Position numbers and translations under genes: made by a program. Below, piece by piece: positions 44,843 to 59,000 of a stretch of 64,000 nt of DNA (positions are counted from its first letter, which is position 1; each line of letters begins with the position of its first letter). The stretch comes from Brachypterus glaber. Taxonomy: Eukaryota; Arthropoda; Insecta; Coleoptera; Kateretidae. Location of the stretch: contig OY294048.1 of the NCBI GenBank assembly GCA_958510825.1, forward strand, positions 10,557,589 to 10,621,588, read 5' to 3'. A model generated the notes under the pieces. That model did no database searches, was not told the DNA's origin, and saw only the letters and a program-made list of their open reading frames with translations.

Positions 44843-47000
44843 GGTTTGTTGTTTGTTAGGTTTCACAATTGCGATTTAGTTTTTTATTATTTTATTGAAG
44901 TAAAAATTAAGTGAATATATGTCAATAAATTGTTAAATTGCCCATTGGGAACTTCAATCTTTTTTTGTGATAAAATGTATAAAATACCTTATCGGTTAAA
45001 GTCCTACAATGAGTCTAAATAAATTTATTATTATTTATATAATTATGCAATAATTGTGCATTTTATATAAACTATCAAATATTTAACCGATTTTTTAAAT
45101 TAACAAGGTATTATTAGTATAATATGTGGATGGCCACGCGAAAAGGGGCCTGAAGTGAAGATTTTTTTTATGATAGTAATCCTTTTATGAAAAAGATACT
45201 TAAAGTCGTATTAATGGTACAGGTCGGTTGAAAAACAACTTTACGGTATTTCAAAGACGCTTTGACATAGACTGGAAATTTTGAACAAAACTTTGGTGCA
45301 AAAGTCTGTGTCAAAGCGTTCTTGAAATAACGTGGTGTAAAGTTGTTTTGCAAACGACCTGCGCCATTAATATGACTATATCGTTATTTCCCTCCAGGTC
45401 TATTTTCGCGTGACTTTTTCCGACCTTCATTTTCCAGTTTCAACTTAAAAGGAACATTTTAAGAGATTTAAATATTATATGATATATATCTACGTAATTT
45501 TACATAGTTTAAACTGTGATATAGTTAAAGGAATAGTTTTTTTTTGTAAATATTTTTATCAGGTCTTTATAATATATACAGTTTTTAATTTACATAATAT
45601 TTATTTTTAAACCCCATCACAGTGGACTGGAACTGATTTTTTTTTCATATTTTTTTATAATGAATCTATTAATTTGATGCCAAAAATTAATTAATCGTTC
45701 GGTTAATTTTTGTGCAAAGTGAAAATTTGTGCAGAATTTTAAAAAAATTACTTGGATTTTACTAGATAGGAAAATCCGACCAAAACCGAGTATAAAATTT
45801 TACTGGTCTGTGGTCGGTTAGTCAAACATTTTTAATCGTTTTTAAAAAACCTAGCTCAAACCAGTAAAATACTCAAAAAATGTATAATATTTTCCCGAGT
45901 AAAACCGAGTAAATCAGTTTCCTAATTCGAGTAAAACCGAGTAAAAGCCAGTAAATTTTTTTATTGATTCTACTAGAGATTTTCGGTAGGGTTGCTGGAG
46001 TTTTAGAATATTAAGAGTTAACGTGTCAAAAATACAAATGTATTTATTAAGATAATACAATCGAATAAAAATAGTGTATGATAAACGGACTAAAAATGTT
46101 TTTAGTGCGATTGCGATTGCGATTGCCAACCTCGCTCTGCGAGCTCGTCTGGCAATTCCGTAATCGCCCTAAATACAGTAGTTTACGTCGCTGTAATAAA
46201 TAATTTGAAGTTAATGTTATTTAGTTTTTTTTATGGGTTTGTAATGTGGCTCTTGAAGATTTGTATTTTATGTAACGGTAAAAAATGATCCCGACTGAAA
46301 AAAATTAAAAAACAGGGATACATTGTAATTCTCAGCGCAACCACTATGCAACTTGTATAAAACGTTTTTCAGCACTTTTTGTAGAAGTTTTGTCTACTTC
46401 CAGTGCTCCATTTGTATCCTACCAGCAAACACATGTAATTTTTCAATAAGTACCTAACTTAATATATTAATTTTAGTTAAGGCCTAGGTCAGGCTAATTT
46501 AGTGCACATGACTGGATTAGTAAATGGGGCCCTCTATGCCTGCCATTGGGAATACACTATGTAGTCTACAGCCTTCCCCTTTAACAAACCAGCTTGTTTG
46601 TTACAAAAAACTTGCAAGTTGCGAAGTTTTTTAGAAGTACATATATGTACTTCTAATAAACTTTGCAACTTATATTTATATATAAATATATAAAAAAAGT
46701 AATTGTTACTATGTACAGAATTCTTTATGAATATAAATATATAGTAAAACTTAAAAAGAAAACGTGTAATTTGCGAAGTTTTGTAGAAATCCTGGCGTGG
46801 CGGGCATTCTTAATTCTCAAGCACGTTCTGAAGAATGAAACAAGAAGTCTTATAGGAAGTTGAACTTCTTGATGCAACTTTGTGAGAACTTCTTGTAGAA
46901 GTTTTGTGTTTACTGGGAAGCAATTTAGACATTTAATACCTACTTCGAAGGTTTTTAAAGCCGAGTGTTTAAAGTGACTTATATAGTATACCTTGAATTT
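44843..47000. other. Spacer between TPK and aminopeptidase (convergent)
   Basis: AT-rich spacer. Contents: the TPK polyA signal, a palindrome at 45134-45413, a 'accgagtataaaattttact' repeat at 45780-46000 whose inverse recurs at 52505-52560, and a palindromic 'aagtacatatatgtactt' patch near 46635. No gene is seen. Confidence 0.6.
45134..45413. mobile_element. 280-bp palindromic element
   Basis: The edge 'cacgcgaaaa...cctg' pairs with 'cagg...tattttcgcgtg', and the inner 'gtctatgtcaaagcg'-type arms ('atttcaaagacgctttgaca' against 'tgtcaaagcgttcttgaaat') pair around 45270. Non-coding. Confidence 0.6.
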
Positions 47001-47006
47001 TTTATT
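47001..47006 (-). terminator. Aminopeptidase polyadenylation signal
   Basis: AATAAA on the minus strand, 33 nt beyond the TAG stop at 47041-47039. Confidence 0.6.
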
Positions 47007-47038
47007 TTTGGGAAATTAAATACTTAATTATTAATTTT

Positions 47039-50000
47039 CTATATTTTATTTTCTTTTAACCAGTTAATAATATAATGTAAATGTTTACTTTTCCAGTTGA
47101 TTCTTAGTTTGATTTGATCCACAGTGCTTTGAAGAACGGTTGAAACAGTTTTAAGATCATTTTGATGAAGTTTGTAGAATGTTGTTAACTGAAAAACACA
47201 GTTGTAAGGTAAGTTTTTATAACTAATTCTGAAACTTTTAAATTTTTGTTGCTTTTCCTGTCAACTCTGATGTAATACTTTGAAAACGCTGCTATTGTCA
47301 AATGGAGTTACTGCTTTCTAGCTTAGTAGGGCAGCGTAACGCACCGAGTACGTTAACCTAGTTTTTAGTTCACGAAAGTAAAAAAAAGCATTTCAAATGC
47401 ACTGAAATAGGTTTGCGTCGAGGTGCGTATAGTTTTTTCCCACGACTTGGCACCTAAACATAAAAAAGACCAAAATTGTCTTAAAGTGAACATTTTCTTG
47501 CAACCAAGTCACGTTACTATCGTGCGCTCTCTCCCACTCTATGATTATGAACGGCAAAGTGGGAAGGACATATAGTCACGTGAGTTGGTTCGGAGAAAAT
47601 GTTTACTATAGCATTAATTTGTCAATTTAACATTTTGTGTCCGACGTTTACTCATTTACCGACATCATATAGAATAGTTATTTATATACCAAGGGACTAA
47701 ACTGGCTGTTTTAGTCCCGCTGCATTAGTGTTTCCTGAGCGAGCGTAGCGAGCGAGGGAAACAGAAATGCAAGGGACTAAAATAGCCAAGTTTAGTCCTG
47801 AGGTATATACACTATTTTTTGCAGGACCAAACATAATTTAGCTAGGTAGATAAAATTAAAAACCACGCGTCTAAAATCGGTTGTTTTATTTTCGTAATTT
47901 AATCAAGATGCCTGTAAATTTCGAAAAGTCAGTTTCATGGCTATCGCGATTTCAATTGTTTTTTAATATGGTTGACACAAACGTCAAAAAAATGGACGAA
48001 GATGATAAATTTTAAGTTATGTATGTTGTTATAACAATGTTATTTTTAAAGGTTTTTTTTGTTAAAATCAAATAAATTGCTTTGAATCGCTAATTTATTA
48101 CAAAACACCACCAAACCTAATTTTTGAACCAGCAAAGCACATAGTAAGTATAATATTTTAATATTATCAAGGTTGCCGTGATTTTTATTCCCTAGAAAAA
48201 AACGGCAAGTTTAGTCCCGAAAATGAAAGCGTAAAATTAGGTTTTAGTCTTGGTCGTGCAAAAATAAATATTAATTTTCATCTAAAAGCTTATTTGCCGC
48301 TCTCCATGAATCAGTTTTATAAGTAGTAACTAATAAATAAATAATAATCTAGGTGTTACGAAAAGAGGTTTAAGGTTCAAATAGATTCTAAAATTATAAA
48401 ACTTTTGTTTCTGAATGTCATTTTAGTTTTAAAAAGCAACAAATCGTACACGATTTATCAACTCAGAAAGATCAGACCTAGACAAAGAATTTTTTCTAGT
48501 TAGTAGTTAGTGCTTATTTTCCACGCGTTTCCATGACAGCGGTCGGAAAGTGACAGTCAGCTGATTTTACATATCTGCTGTCAGAAAATTAGTAAAAGTC
48601 AAACACATAACCTCAAATTGACAAATTAATTTTAAGACAATTTTTAGATGTTTAGGTGTTGGGTCGTAGGAAAAATAGTATACGTACCTCGACGCAAACC
48701 TATTTCAGTGCACTTCGAGTGCTTATTTTACTCGACTGCGCCTCGTAAAAAAATAAGCATTCTTGTGCACTAAAAACTAGGTTTGCGTACTCGGTGCGTA
48801 ATATATCATACTATTATCTTTTTATTGTCTAAAAAACCTATAAAGTGAGCATAATTATCGTATCTTTGAATCGTCAATACCATTGGGTCACAATTGAATC
48901 GTTTATTTCAAAAATATTCCCTACAGAAACTTTAGGAATAAAATAAAAGATTTTAAAGAATTTATAAGAGTTTGTAGTTTTTATTGAATGCATACACAGA
49001 TCAAATAAAAATTATAAACTCTAAAATTAATTCTTGATTCTGATATTGCTTCATTTTCCGGAGTTTTGTAGGTGGATGTTTTTTAAATAAATGATTACCT
49101 GATTATGATGGTTTTTATTTAACACATTGTGTGCAAGACACAATGGTTCTTTATTTATAATAGTTATTTTTGTATTAAGAGTGCAAAATGACTGAGCAGA
49201 AATAACATTTTGCGCTCGTAATAGAAGCGACATTTTTTCTACGATCTAAAATAAATAAATACATTTCAGACAGTAAGTTAGCTTACAAGGTCGCAGCACT
49301 TGAGTACAATTTTCTTCAAATCTGTTGATGTAAAAGTAAAATCCTAATCACATTAACTCTCCATAATTCCTTTGTAACAACAAATATTTATCACATGAAA
49401 TTGAGGTTTGATTCAAAATAAATAATAATTTCATATTAAAAAAAAGACCAACATCTCGTCGCATATAACTGACAGTTGTTTTACGATTGACATGCCGGTT
49501 GCCTACACTGTGCACGCGAAAAAAATCACTTTTCTGCTTGCTGTCATGGTAACGAGCAGAAAAGTAAAATACCAAGAAATAGGTTTTTGTAGAAATGTTA
49601 ACTTTTCTATTAGATCGTAGAAAAAATCTTTTTTTTGTTGTATACTTACATCTTCTAAATCGATTTCTGTAGAGAGTTGTGATACGAAATCATGAAAAAT
49701 AGTACTAAAAACAACATAAATATCTTCATATGAATCGAAAATTCTTTCCCAGTTTAATCTAAGAAATTGAAATCCTGTTCTAACTCCTACTGTATGACTT
49801 ATAGATTTCCATACATATTGTACATTTTCTAATGTTATATTTTCTGACAAGGAGTATTCTAAATACCTAAAATTAAAATTTAATTTGTGTGAGTTAATTT
49901 TTAAAAATACATATACGTTTACAAATGTGAAAACATCTTTTTTATTCGATTCTATTTAAAAGCCGACTTTTTTATAATTATTATAAATCTGTACGAAAAG

Positions 50001-53000
50001 TTTTCGCACTAGTGTGAAATGTAAAAGTTAATTGGTATTAAAACTGATGACATTTGAACTGAAACGTCATTTTTTTGTCAGAAATACTTTGTCAAGATTA
50101 AAAACAAGCCGTAAAGATATGTAAAGCTACGCATTACACAGTAAATGACATGTTGCATTTTCCCAAATAGTTAAAAAAAAAATAAAAAAATATTTAACTT
50201 TTTTTTAAAAACATCTTTTTTTGAAAAACGATTTTTTTTTGTTGAAAATGATAGATTCGGATTTCTGGTTATGCCAGTGCTGGTCATGACATATGAATTT
50301 TAAATTTGGGATGCTTTTATAGAAAGGAGTTGCAAATAAATAATTCCTAGGGTTCTTACCTATTAATTATCCAGGGATCGTTAGTACATCCCAAACTTAA
50401 ATATGCTGTTTGTAAATCAGCCGGTTCTATAATGGTAGAAAGGGTTCTATTCCACAAGAAGTCCCATTCATTTATTCCTCCATTTTTAATAGCTGTACAT
50501 TGAGCTATAAAACGATAATCTTTGGGAATTCTAAAAACAAATTTGTTTATTACTTATGTTATTAAATTTATTTTTGTTATTCAAAGTTTCTCGACCTAAA
50601 GAGGTAATCCTAAAAGATCTGATTTTGAGTTCTGCTGTAATAAAAATATATGTTGCCCTACCTATATATTACATTTCTTTATACCACTCCGTTTAGAGAT
50701 TGTATGAGTTTTCTACATTAAGTGTAAATAATAAATAATAAATTTTATTAAAAAAAAATCCGATAAGCATAAATTTATGTTGTCTTTTTGTATGGTTCCT
50801 ATGGTTCGTTTTTCTGAAAAGGGTTTAGTTTGACTGGCGATTAGGGGGGGAGTGATACTAGCTTATCAAGGGATTACTTATGTTATAATAGTATTGGATT
50901 CTGAAGGGGTGGGGCTATTACTAGTTAGGACACACCCACCACGGTGGGAACTTTCATCATCATCAATAGTTTGTTTGGGTCTTTAAGAGACAGGCGCAGC
51001 CTATGGCTCATTTATCTAAAAAAATATTTAATCTGAATTGAAAGTTGGGGCAGTGAGTCTATGCTCACTGATGTGAGTTGCATCTGTCATAATTTGGGGG
51101 GAGTGAGTCTCTGCTCACTGATGCGAGTTGCATCTGTCATAATTTGGCGCTGTGGAGTGGGTGGGAGGGGGATGGGGAGGGATGGGATAGGGAGAGGAGG
51201 GATGTGCGGGAGGAGTGGGACTATCTCACTGATGCTGGGAATGCATCTGTCCTGTATTAGTGGGTACCATTACTGGTTGAGGACGTTTTTGATCTTTTTG
51301 TGAGTGTTGTGTATTTCATGATCGTAATCTAGAAAGTTTGAAATGAGGGGGTTTGGGTGATCTAAATTGTCTTGTATAAAAGACGTGCTGTAGCGGATGA
51401 TTTCCGTTTTTAGGAGGGGCATTTCGAGATCTCTGTGTATCTGGTTGTTCCTCATGAACCAGGGGGCATCGAGGCATATTCTGAGTGCCTTGTTTTGGAA
51501 GGCCTGAAGTTTTGCTGAGAGCGCTTTGTTAAGGGTGATTTTATTCCAGGCTGGGGCTCCGTAAAGAAGTACCGGCTTTAGGGTTTGGTTGTAAAGAAGA
51601 AGTTTGTTTTTAATGGATAGGGGACTCTTTCTGCCTATTAAGGGGTAGAGTTTGGAGAGGCGGCAATTTGCTATTTGGAGGGTGTTTTTGACGTGCTGAT
51701 CCCACGTCAAGTTTTTGGAGATTGTAATGCCGAGGTATTTGGCATGGTTTTCCCAGTTAATGGGTTGGCCATTTATCTGAATGGGTTGGGGTGGGCCTCT
51801 CCTAATCCTAGAGATTAGGATGCCTTTGGTTTTATTGGCGTTTACTTTGATTTTCCATTTGGAGAACCATTTGATTAGGGCATCCATTTGGCGCTGGAGG
51901 GCGATATGGATGCGCTGGGGGTTTCTGGCTTTTGCTAGGATGCCGGTGTCATCGGCGAACAGGGCTAGTTCAGTGCCCTGTGTTTTTGGAATATCTGCCG
52001 TAAAGAGGTTGTACAGAAGGGGGGATAGTGGGGAACCTTGTGGAACGCCAGCTTTGATGCGGCGGGTGTTGGACTTACAGTCGCCTATTTTTATCTGAAA
52101 ATCTCTGCCTTTGAGGAAGGAGGCTATGAGTTTGGTGATGCCTGAGGGAAGGCCGAGAAAGTGGAGTTTGGCTACAAGACCTTTGTGCCAAACTTTATCG
52201 AAGGCTTTTGCGATGTCCCGCGGCTTCGCGCCTATTTAGTCCGTCCGTTACAGAGTCTACCAGGCGAGCTACCTGGTGGACTGTTGAGTGTCTGCTTCGG
52301 AAGCCGAATTGCTCATTTGGAAGGGAACTTTCAGATGAGATGAAGAAGTTTGGACGTTTTTGATTTTCTTATATAAATGAAGACTTTTTTTTAGATTTGG
52401 ATTTAAAAGGCTGTTGCAACGCGTTGGCTGTTTGGAAGGTTGACGGATGTTTTTTGCTAATTTTGTTAAAGTTAAAGTTAAAAAAGTGTAAAAATATTTC
52501 ATTAACCGACCACAGACCAGTAAAATTATATACTCGGTTTTACTAGAAATTTACTAGACATTTTCAGTAAGGAAGCGCAAAAACCGACCTAAATCAAAGA
52601 GTATGTTATATTACGTCGGACGCGTAAATAGCCAGTTTACAGATCATTTGCACGTCCGACGTACACGAAGCTAAGTGTACGTCCTGTATTCTTATTGGCT
52701 GATTTTTATGATTTTTAAAGCTTTCAAGGTATAGTTTTTGTCAGAATTTTATTCTCCTCGTTTAAATAGGGGGCTATGCTCCCCCATAAGCATAAAAAAC
52801 ACCAAACAGGCGAAAAAAACTACCTAAAAGTTAGGTTATGTTGTGTGGGACGTTTAAATAGCCAGTAAGATATTATAATAATTAAGGGAAAGTAGGGTAA
52901 CGGTGCGCACTTAAGCGAAACTTGATATGATTGGCACCTTATAAATATTACAAAAGAATTATAAGTGGCAAAAGAAGCCTTACTTATTAGACTATCATTA

Positions 53001-56000
53001 CGTATTATCAAAACTAAGATAGCTTTTAGCATAATCACAAAAAAAAATAAAAGTACAAAAGTACATTTGGGCAAAATTCCCCATCCCATGGGACAATAGT
53101 GCGAACCTGTTGGGAAATCATACACAACAGATAAAAACAGAAAATAATGCATAAATATTTATTAAACACAAGATATGTATACAGGTTTTCAAAAACTTAA
53201 TTTTTAAAAGTATGGTTTTGAAATTTTGGATCGTTTAAAGAACGTTTTCAAAACCCTTCTTTTAAAAATCTGGTTTGGACTTTTGTATTATTATTTTGTT
53301 TTCTACTTTTTCTAATTATTAGAAAGGTTTTAACTTTAAAAACTTGTTTTTTATTTAATTTTATTACTATTTAATTGAATGAAGGGAATGCGCATCATTA
53401 CCCCATCATGAACTTAAAAATAAATCACTTTACATAACAAAAACTATTTAATTAATTTTAACAAAATTACATGGATAAATGCAAATGATCATATCGTTCA
53501 AGAATATATTTATTTTAGAATAATCGGTCAAGAATTATGAACTTACCGTCCTATTTCGTACACGTTCAAAATAATAACAACAAACATCAATTCACACATA
53601 TTCAAATATTGTGAACACCTTTTATTTGCCAGTCGCCGTTTCTGGTGCTAGCGAATTGTTAGACACGCCTTTCAAACATGGGTGCCAGAGATGTCTCAGA
53701 ATACCTCGTAATATGTATTTTAGGTGGTGCGCACGGTTACCGACTGTGCAGCGTTACCCTAGTTTCCCTTACTGTAAATAATAGTTAGGTATTTACAATA
53801 CTAATGAGATATTAGACACTATTATATAATAGCGAGGAGTTTTCTAAACTGTCTTTCTTAAGCTACAACTGTGACAAGTGCAAAGTTATGGTTTTTAAGC
53901 CTCCTTCATATAAACAACTCATTGTTCCTCCTGTCATGTTAAACAATATTGTAATTGAACGTGTTAGCGAAATAAAATATCTCGGACATATAATTAACCA
54001 CAAACTTAGTGACAACTCGGATATTAAAAGAAATTACAAATCTTTATGTAGTCGTGCGAATATGCTAGCAAGAAAATTTAACAAGTTTTCAACAACTGTT
54101 AAAAACTTGTTATTTAAAACATACTGCTACAATCTCTATTCGGGTGAACTTTGGTGTAACTATACCGCCGCATCATGGCGTACCCTGCGTATATGTTTTA
54201 ATGACGCCTTTCGAATCCTGCACCGACTTCCGAGATATAATAGTGTCTCGGAAATGCTTGCGCTTGCTCGTGTAGATACTTTGGATGCTCTACGCCGCAA
54301 AAAAACTCTCTAGCTACGTACATCGCTGGCAATCTCCAGTAATCGCTAACTGGCGCCTCTTATGCTTTACTTAGGTTTTATGTTAATTATTTTTCATGTA
54401 TATATGTATATGCTCTTATTATTATTTTCACTTGTATTTTTTTGTATATGATCCTTTAGTTGTCGGAATAAACATATATTATTATTATTATTATACTTAC
54501 GGATTAAATTCGTCAGGATTAACCATATTCATCCAGTTAGTATATTGATTTCTAGCCCAGCTGATACAGGGTCCATACCTCAATTTACAAACACATTGAA
54601 CCAAATGTAACCTCAATAACTTTTCATTTTGTGTATCGTATGCTTTATCTTTAGGCCCCATTACATCAAACATAGGACTCGTTAGTTTTAATATATAATT
54701 TTCGTAAAGTCCAGAATATTCGTAGTTTGAAATAATCACGTGAATTTCTTCTAAATTCCTCAAAGCACTGTACCATGGGATATAGTTCGTTTCTTTTATA
54801 TTTAAATATTTTGTTAATTCAAAGGCCACTGTGTAATTAAGGCCGCCGTTGTTTGAGAGATGAAATGCGTCGTCTATAAGTTGTCCTCTGTTGTATACAG
54901 GGATTTTTTGAGGATTTCTTAGAAGTTGATCACTTAGTAGTTTCCAGTTTTGCAAGTCATAATTAACACGGTAGAATCCTAAAACAGTTATGTGTATGGC
55001 TACTTTAAATGATTAACAAAAAAATAATACAAACCCTAGTAGAAATTTAACGTTAGAATAACGTTTTTCTAACGTTAAAAAACTGTATAAAAGTACGTTA
55101 TAAAATATATGCAAATGTCCCGCTTTTTAACGTTAGAATCAAACTTTAGTTACAAACGTTAATTTAACGATTTTTAAGTTAGAAATAGGTTATAAGTCTT
55201 TAATTTATAACTTTCGGAGGGGGCGTTGCCAACTAGGAAATTTCTACCTGCATCATAAAATGGCAGCTGGACATGATTTCGTTATATTTATTTATAAAAT
55301 AGCCATCTTTTTAGGTGGCCCTAAATATATTTCGTGTAATATGCTGTTATACTTCGATAAATACGTTTACCTCTCAAAAACTTTATATTTAGTTAGTTAA
55401 TATTTATTTATACATTCAGAATCTTAAAATATTTAATTCTAGTACAGCGTTGCCAGACTTACTATAATTTTGACTTTAGGGGGATATTTTTTAAAACTTA
55501 TTATAGAAATAATAAATAATTATCAAACCTAGGCACATAGCTGTCTGAAATGAGTATTTTCTATAGCTTACGTATTAATAATGGAAATTTAAAAAATATT
55601 TAAAGTTAGAATAAGGTTAGAATTTAGTTAGGAAACTAACGTTAGATTTAAGTATTTAATAACGTTTTTGTCAAACGTTAGTTTTTAAGGTTATATTTAT
55701 ATATTTTATAACGTTTTTGTCAAACGTTAGTTTTTAAGGTTAGATTTATATACTTTATAACGTTTTTGTATAACATTTGAGACTAAACATAAAAATGTCA
55801 CTAATCTAATGTTATGTTAAGTTAGATTTGTGTACTTTTCTACCAGGGAAAGCTGTATTACACTATGAAATTCTCAGGCAGTGGATTGGAAAATTTCAGT
55901 GATTGGTCAGTACAAATTTCATTGCACTTATATTACCTGCACACGGGTTTAAGAATATTCTTTTTCTACGACTGATTTAGAATGTAAGCAAATACACACA

Positions 56001-59000
56001 CTTTTCAAACACAGAATCAAGCCATTCTAGCTCTAGATATGGTATGAATATTCCGTATCAAGTGTTAGAATGAGCACATGTAGTGCCATCTCTTGTTTAT
56101 AAAAGTAAAGAAAACTGTAGCAAAAATATATTTATTTTACCATGAAATATTGAATAATTTAATGCAATTTAAAGTTTAGCGTTAAAATTACATAAAGTTT
56201 ATTAGTTTTTCTTAATATTTGACCAGTTTTTTATTAATTTAGTTCAAAAAATTAAAACTGCTTCATCTATTGTTAAATATTTAAACCTGATATATGTCAC
56301 AACAATCTGACAAAACCTTCAATTTTTGCATTATAATTTGTAAATATGTGCTAAAATTAAATAAAAATCTTTTTTAACTACTGATTTGATAAAATTATTA
56401 AATTAAATTAATTGCTTTATTTAAAAATATGTATTTTGTTGCATTTACAATGTCGAGCCACAAAAAAACATTGTTTTTAACCTTGTCCGCAGTTTAAATC
56501 CATACAGTGTTTCATATTTGCAGTCGAAGAAAATGTATAGTCTACAACACGTATGGAATAGTCATTCCGCGCTTGCGGGACCGTCATACTCACCTGCCGG
56601 CTCGTATGACAAACTTTCCGCTCGCGCGGAATATTGTCTATTCCATACTAGTTATAGAATTTACTATTCTCTGTTCGTTTCTCTCATAGATAAAAATTAA
56701 AATAATAATTGATATCAAATTGATTGGTGGTATTTTAATTGTATTATATTGGTGTTGTTTAACTCTGTCATGGCAGAGCAATAACATCCTGCAAAAACAT
56801 CCTGCTTAGTTTGCCTTACAGGCATTTCAAAATTTTTGAAATACATCTCCCAGGTAGCAAGGGATGTTATGTTACAAGAAATTAACATCACTTTTGGGTG
56901 TATTTTTAAACTAAATCATAACATCACATAATATTGAAAAATAACATGTATTTAACATTACATTTGCAACGTAACACGTGAGACGTGACAACTATGTCAT
57001 TTAATAACAAATATTTAGCAACGCTGTGAATATATCGCATGTCACATATCAACGTGGCTTTCACGTGAATGTCATGTTATTTTGCTTCTCACCAACGTTC
57101 GAAGCAAAAAAATCGATATAAGACGATGTTGATAGAGTAAATTATTATAAAGAAATTGTATACACATTATACGATTTCCAATGGATAGGGGGCTCTGCCG
57201 GGCTTCTCAAGACCACGGACACGGATTAAAGGAATATGTTCTCCGCTTAATCTGCAATTTCGTATTTAAAATCTATCTGCTTCAATCTGTGATTGTTTTA
57301 ATTACTGATTGATTTTAAATCCGATTTTTTTTATAGGGTTATAGCGTTTTTAATGGTTTTATTTAGAAAAAGCAAATATCCTAGGATATTATTTAAATAT
57401 TAAAGTACCAGTAACGGCATCCATAAGATATTAGGTATAACAGCACAGGAATGTGGATTTATGATGTCATAAACACGTTATTTTCGGGATGTCAATGTGT
57501 GATGTTATTAGGGGCGGACTTAGGACATCCCCACCATGCTACATTCTTGATAAATGTGACTACAATCTTAACATCACATGTCACATAATAACGTGGCTTT
57601 CACGTGAATGTCATGTTATTTTGCTACCTGGGCTTACTTTATAATAATTTAGTAAATTTTAGTAAATACTAAACGGAGTTTGCATTTTAATTGAAAATCT
57701 TTATGATCATCCGAATTTTTGCTTAAAACAGAATTTTGTTTTTGCAACTAATGGGCTGTCCATATATTACGTAACGCAATTTTTCAAAAATATTGACCCC
57801 CCTCCCCCCTGTGTAACAAACTGTCACATTTACCAACACCCCCCAGTGTAACGCGTAACAATATAAAATTTTTGTTTCGCAATAAATTTAACTTTATTCT
57901 CACTATTGATTCGTTTTTCTCTACAAAACAAACATGAACCTAAAATATAGTATAACATAACCTTAAAAAAAATTTGCACGAAAAAATCACTCAAACTTTA
58001 AAAAAATATTCATAATCAATATCACACAGGGAAAAAATACTAGGTACCTCTATTTACACTGAGTGTCACATATAACACGTATATTGTTTATGCACAGGTC
58101 TGCCTTTCTAAGCTGAAAGGTCCTATCTGTATGTGTTAAACCTATGTAGATAGGACCTTTCAGCTTAGCACGGCAGAGGTACACAAAATAGTACACACAT
58201 TGGTGTTCTGTGAGTATACCCTTCGCGCGAAAATGTATCATCGCCGATGATTCAACGGCAAGATCACGCAAGAACAGGGCCGTAAGATTTTTTTTAATAT
58301 CAATGTCAACAGTTTTTTTACTGATTACAATATTATTTAAATATGCATAGTTTCGTCAATGTTTGTGTGAAAAAGGGAATTATGGGCCACTAAATAGTAA
58401 TTTATGTTGAAATAAAAATACATCTGCCAAGCTTAGGAAATAAACATTAAATTTATTAAATTCCGTTACGTAACGTTTACCTAGACCCCCCCCCCCCCCT
58501 TCACAAACTGTAACAATTTCTCTGACCCCCCCTTCCTCCCCTAGGCGCGTTACGTAATATATGGACTGCCCCTAATTACGGATTGATGATACTTTTATTA
58601 TTGTTTAGATTTATTTTTCTTTCTTACCTGTTTCATCGATATTCAACAAAACCCAAGAGTCATTATCCGAGCTTGTCAAATTCAAATTAACAGCCCTTAC
58701 ATTCTCCATTAAAAAGCCTTTTGTGACGTTTGCCTCGTCACTAGTAATATAATTTATTGGAATTATCCACAATGATTCTGATTCCACCATATCCTCCGAC
58801 ATTTTTGTTTGATTTAAAGTTGCAATTTCACTTGAATAGTTTCTCAAAATTGTCACCAAAGGATATCCACTCTGTGTTGTCCATGAATCCATTAAATTCT
58901 TGACTGTCACATTTTCGTGTAGTTTGCTTTTGTTTCTCGCGTGGTATGTTAATATTTCCCATAGGTCGTTTTGATCGGACGCTTTGTATGCACTAAAATA

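Noticed and set aside
49051..49233. Alternative aminopeptidase exon starting [12 protein letters not shown]
   Set aside because: It follows an acceptor-like site but has no M1 family similarity, and it sits in a small TIR element. The exon at 47188-47039 fits phase and family instead.
49503..49649. Extension of the aminopeptidase exon past the donor ([11 protein letters not shown]...)
   Set aside because: A strong GTAAGT donor at 49649 and loss of family similarity show that this is intron read-through.
51781..52098. 105-aa plus-strand frame
   Set aside because: It is the antisense of the LINE reverse-transcriptase region, whose FADD and PQGSPLSP motifs read on the minus strand.
52820..53152. 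110-aa open frame
   Set aside because: It lies inside a TIR element, is low-complexity and hydrophobic by chance, and has no recognisable family.
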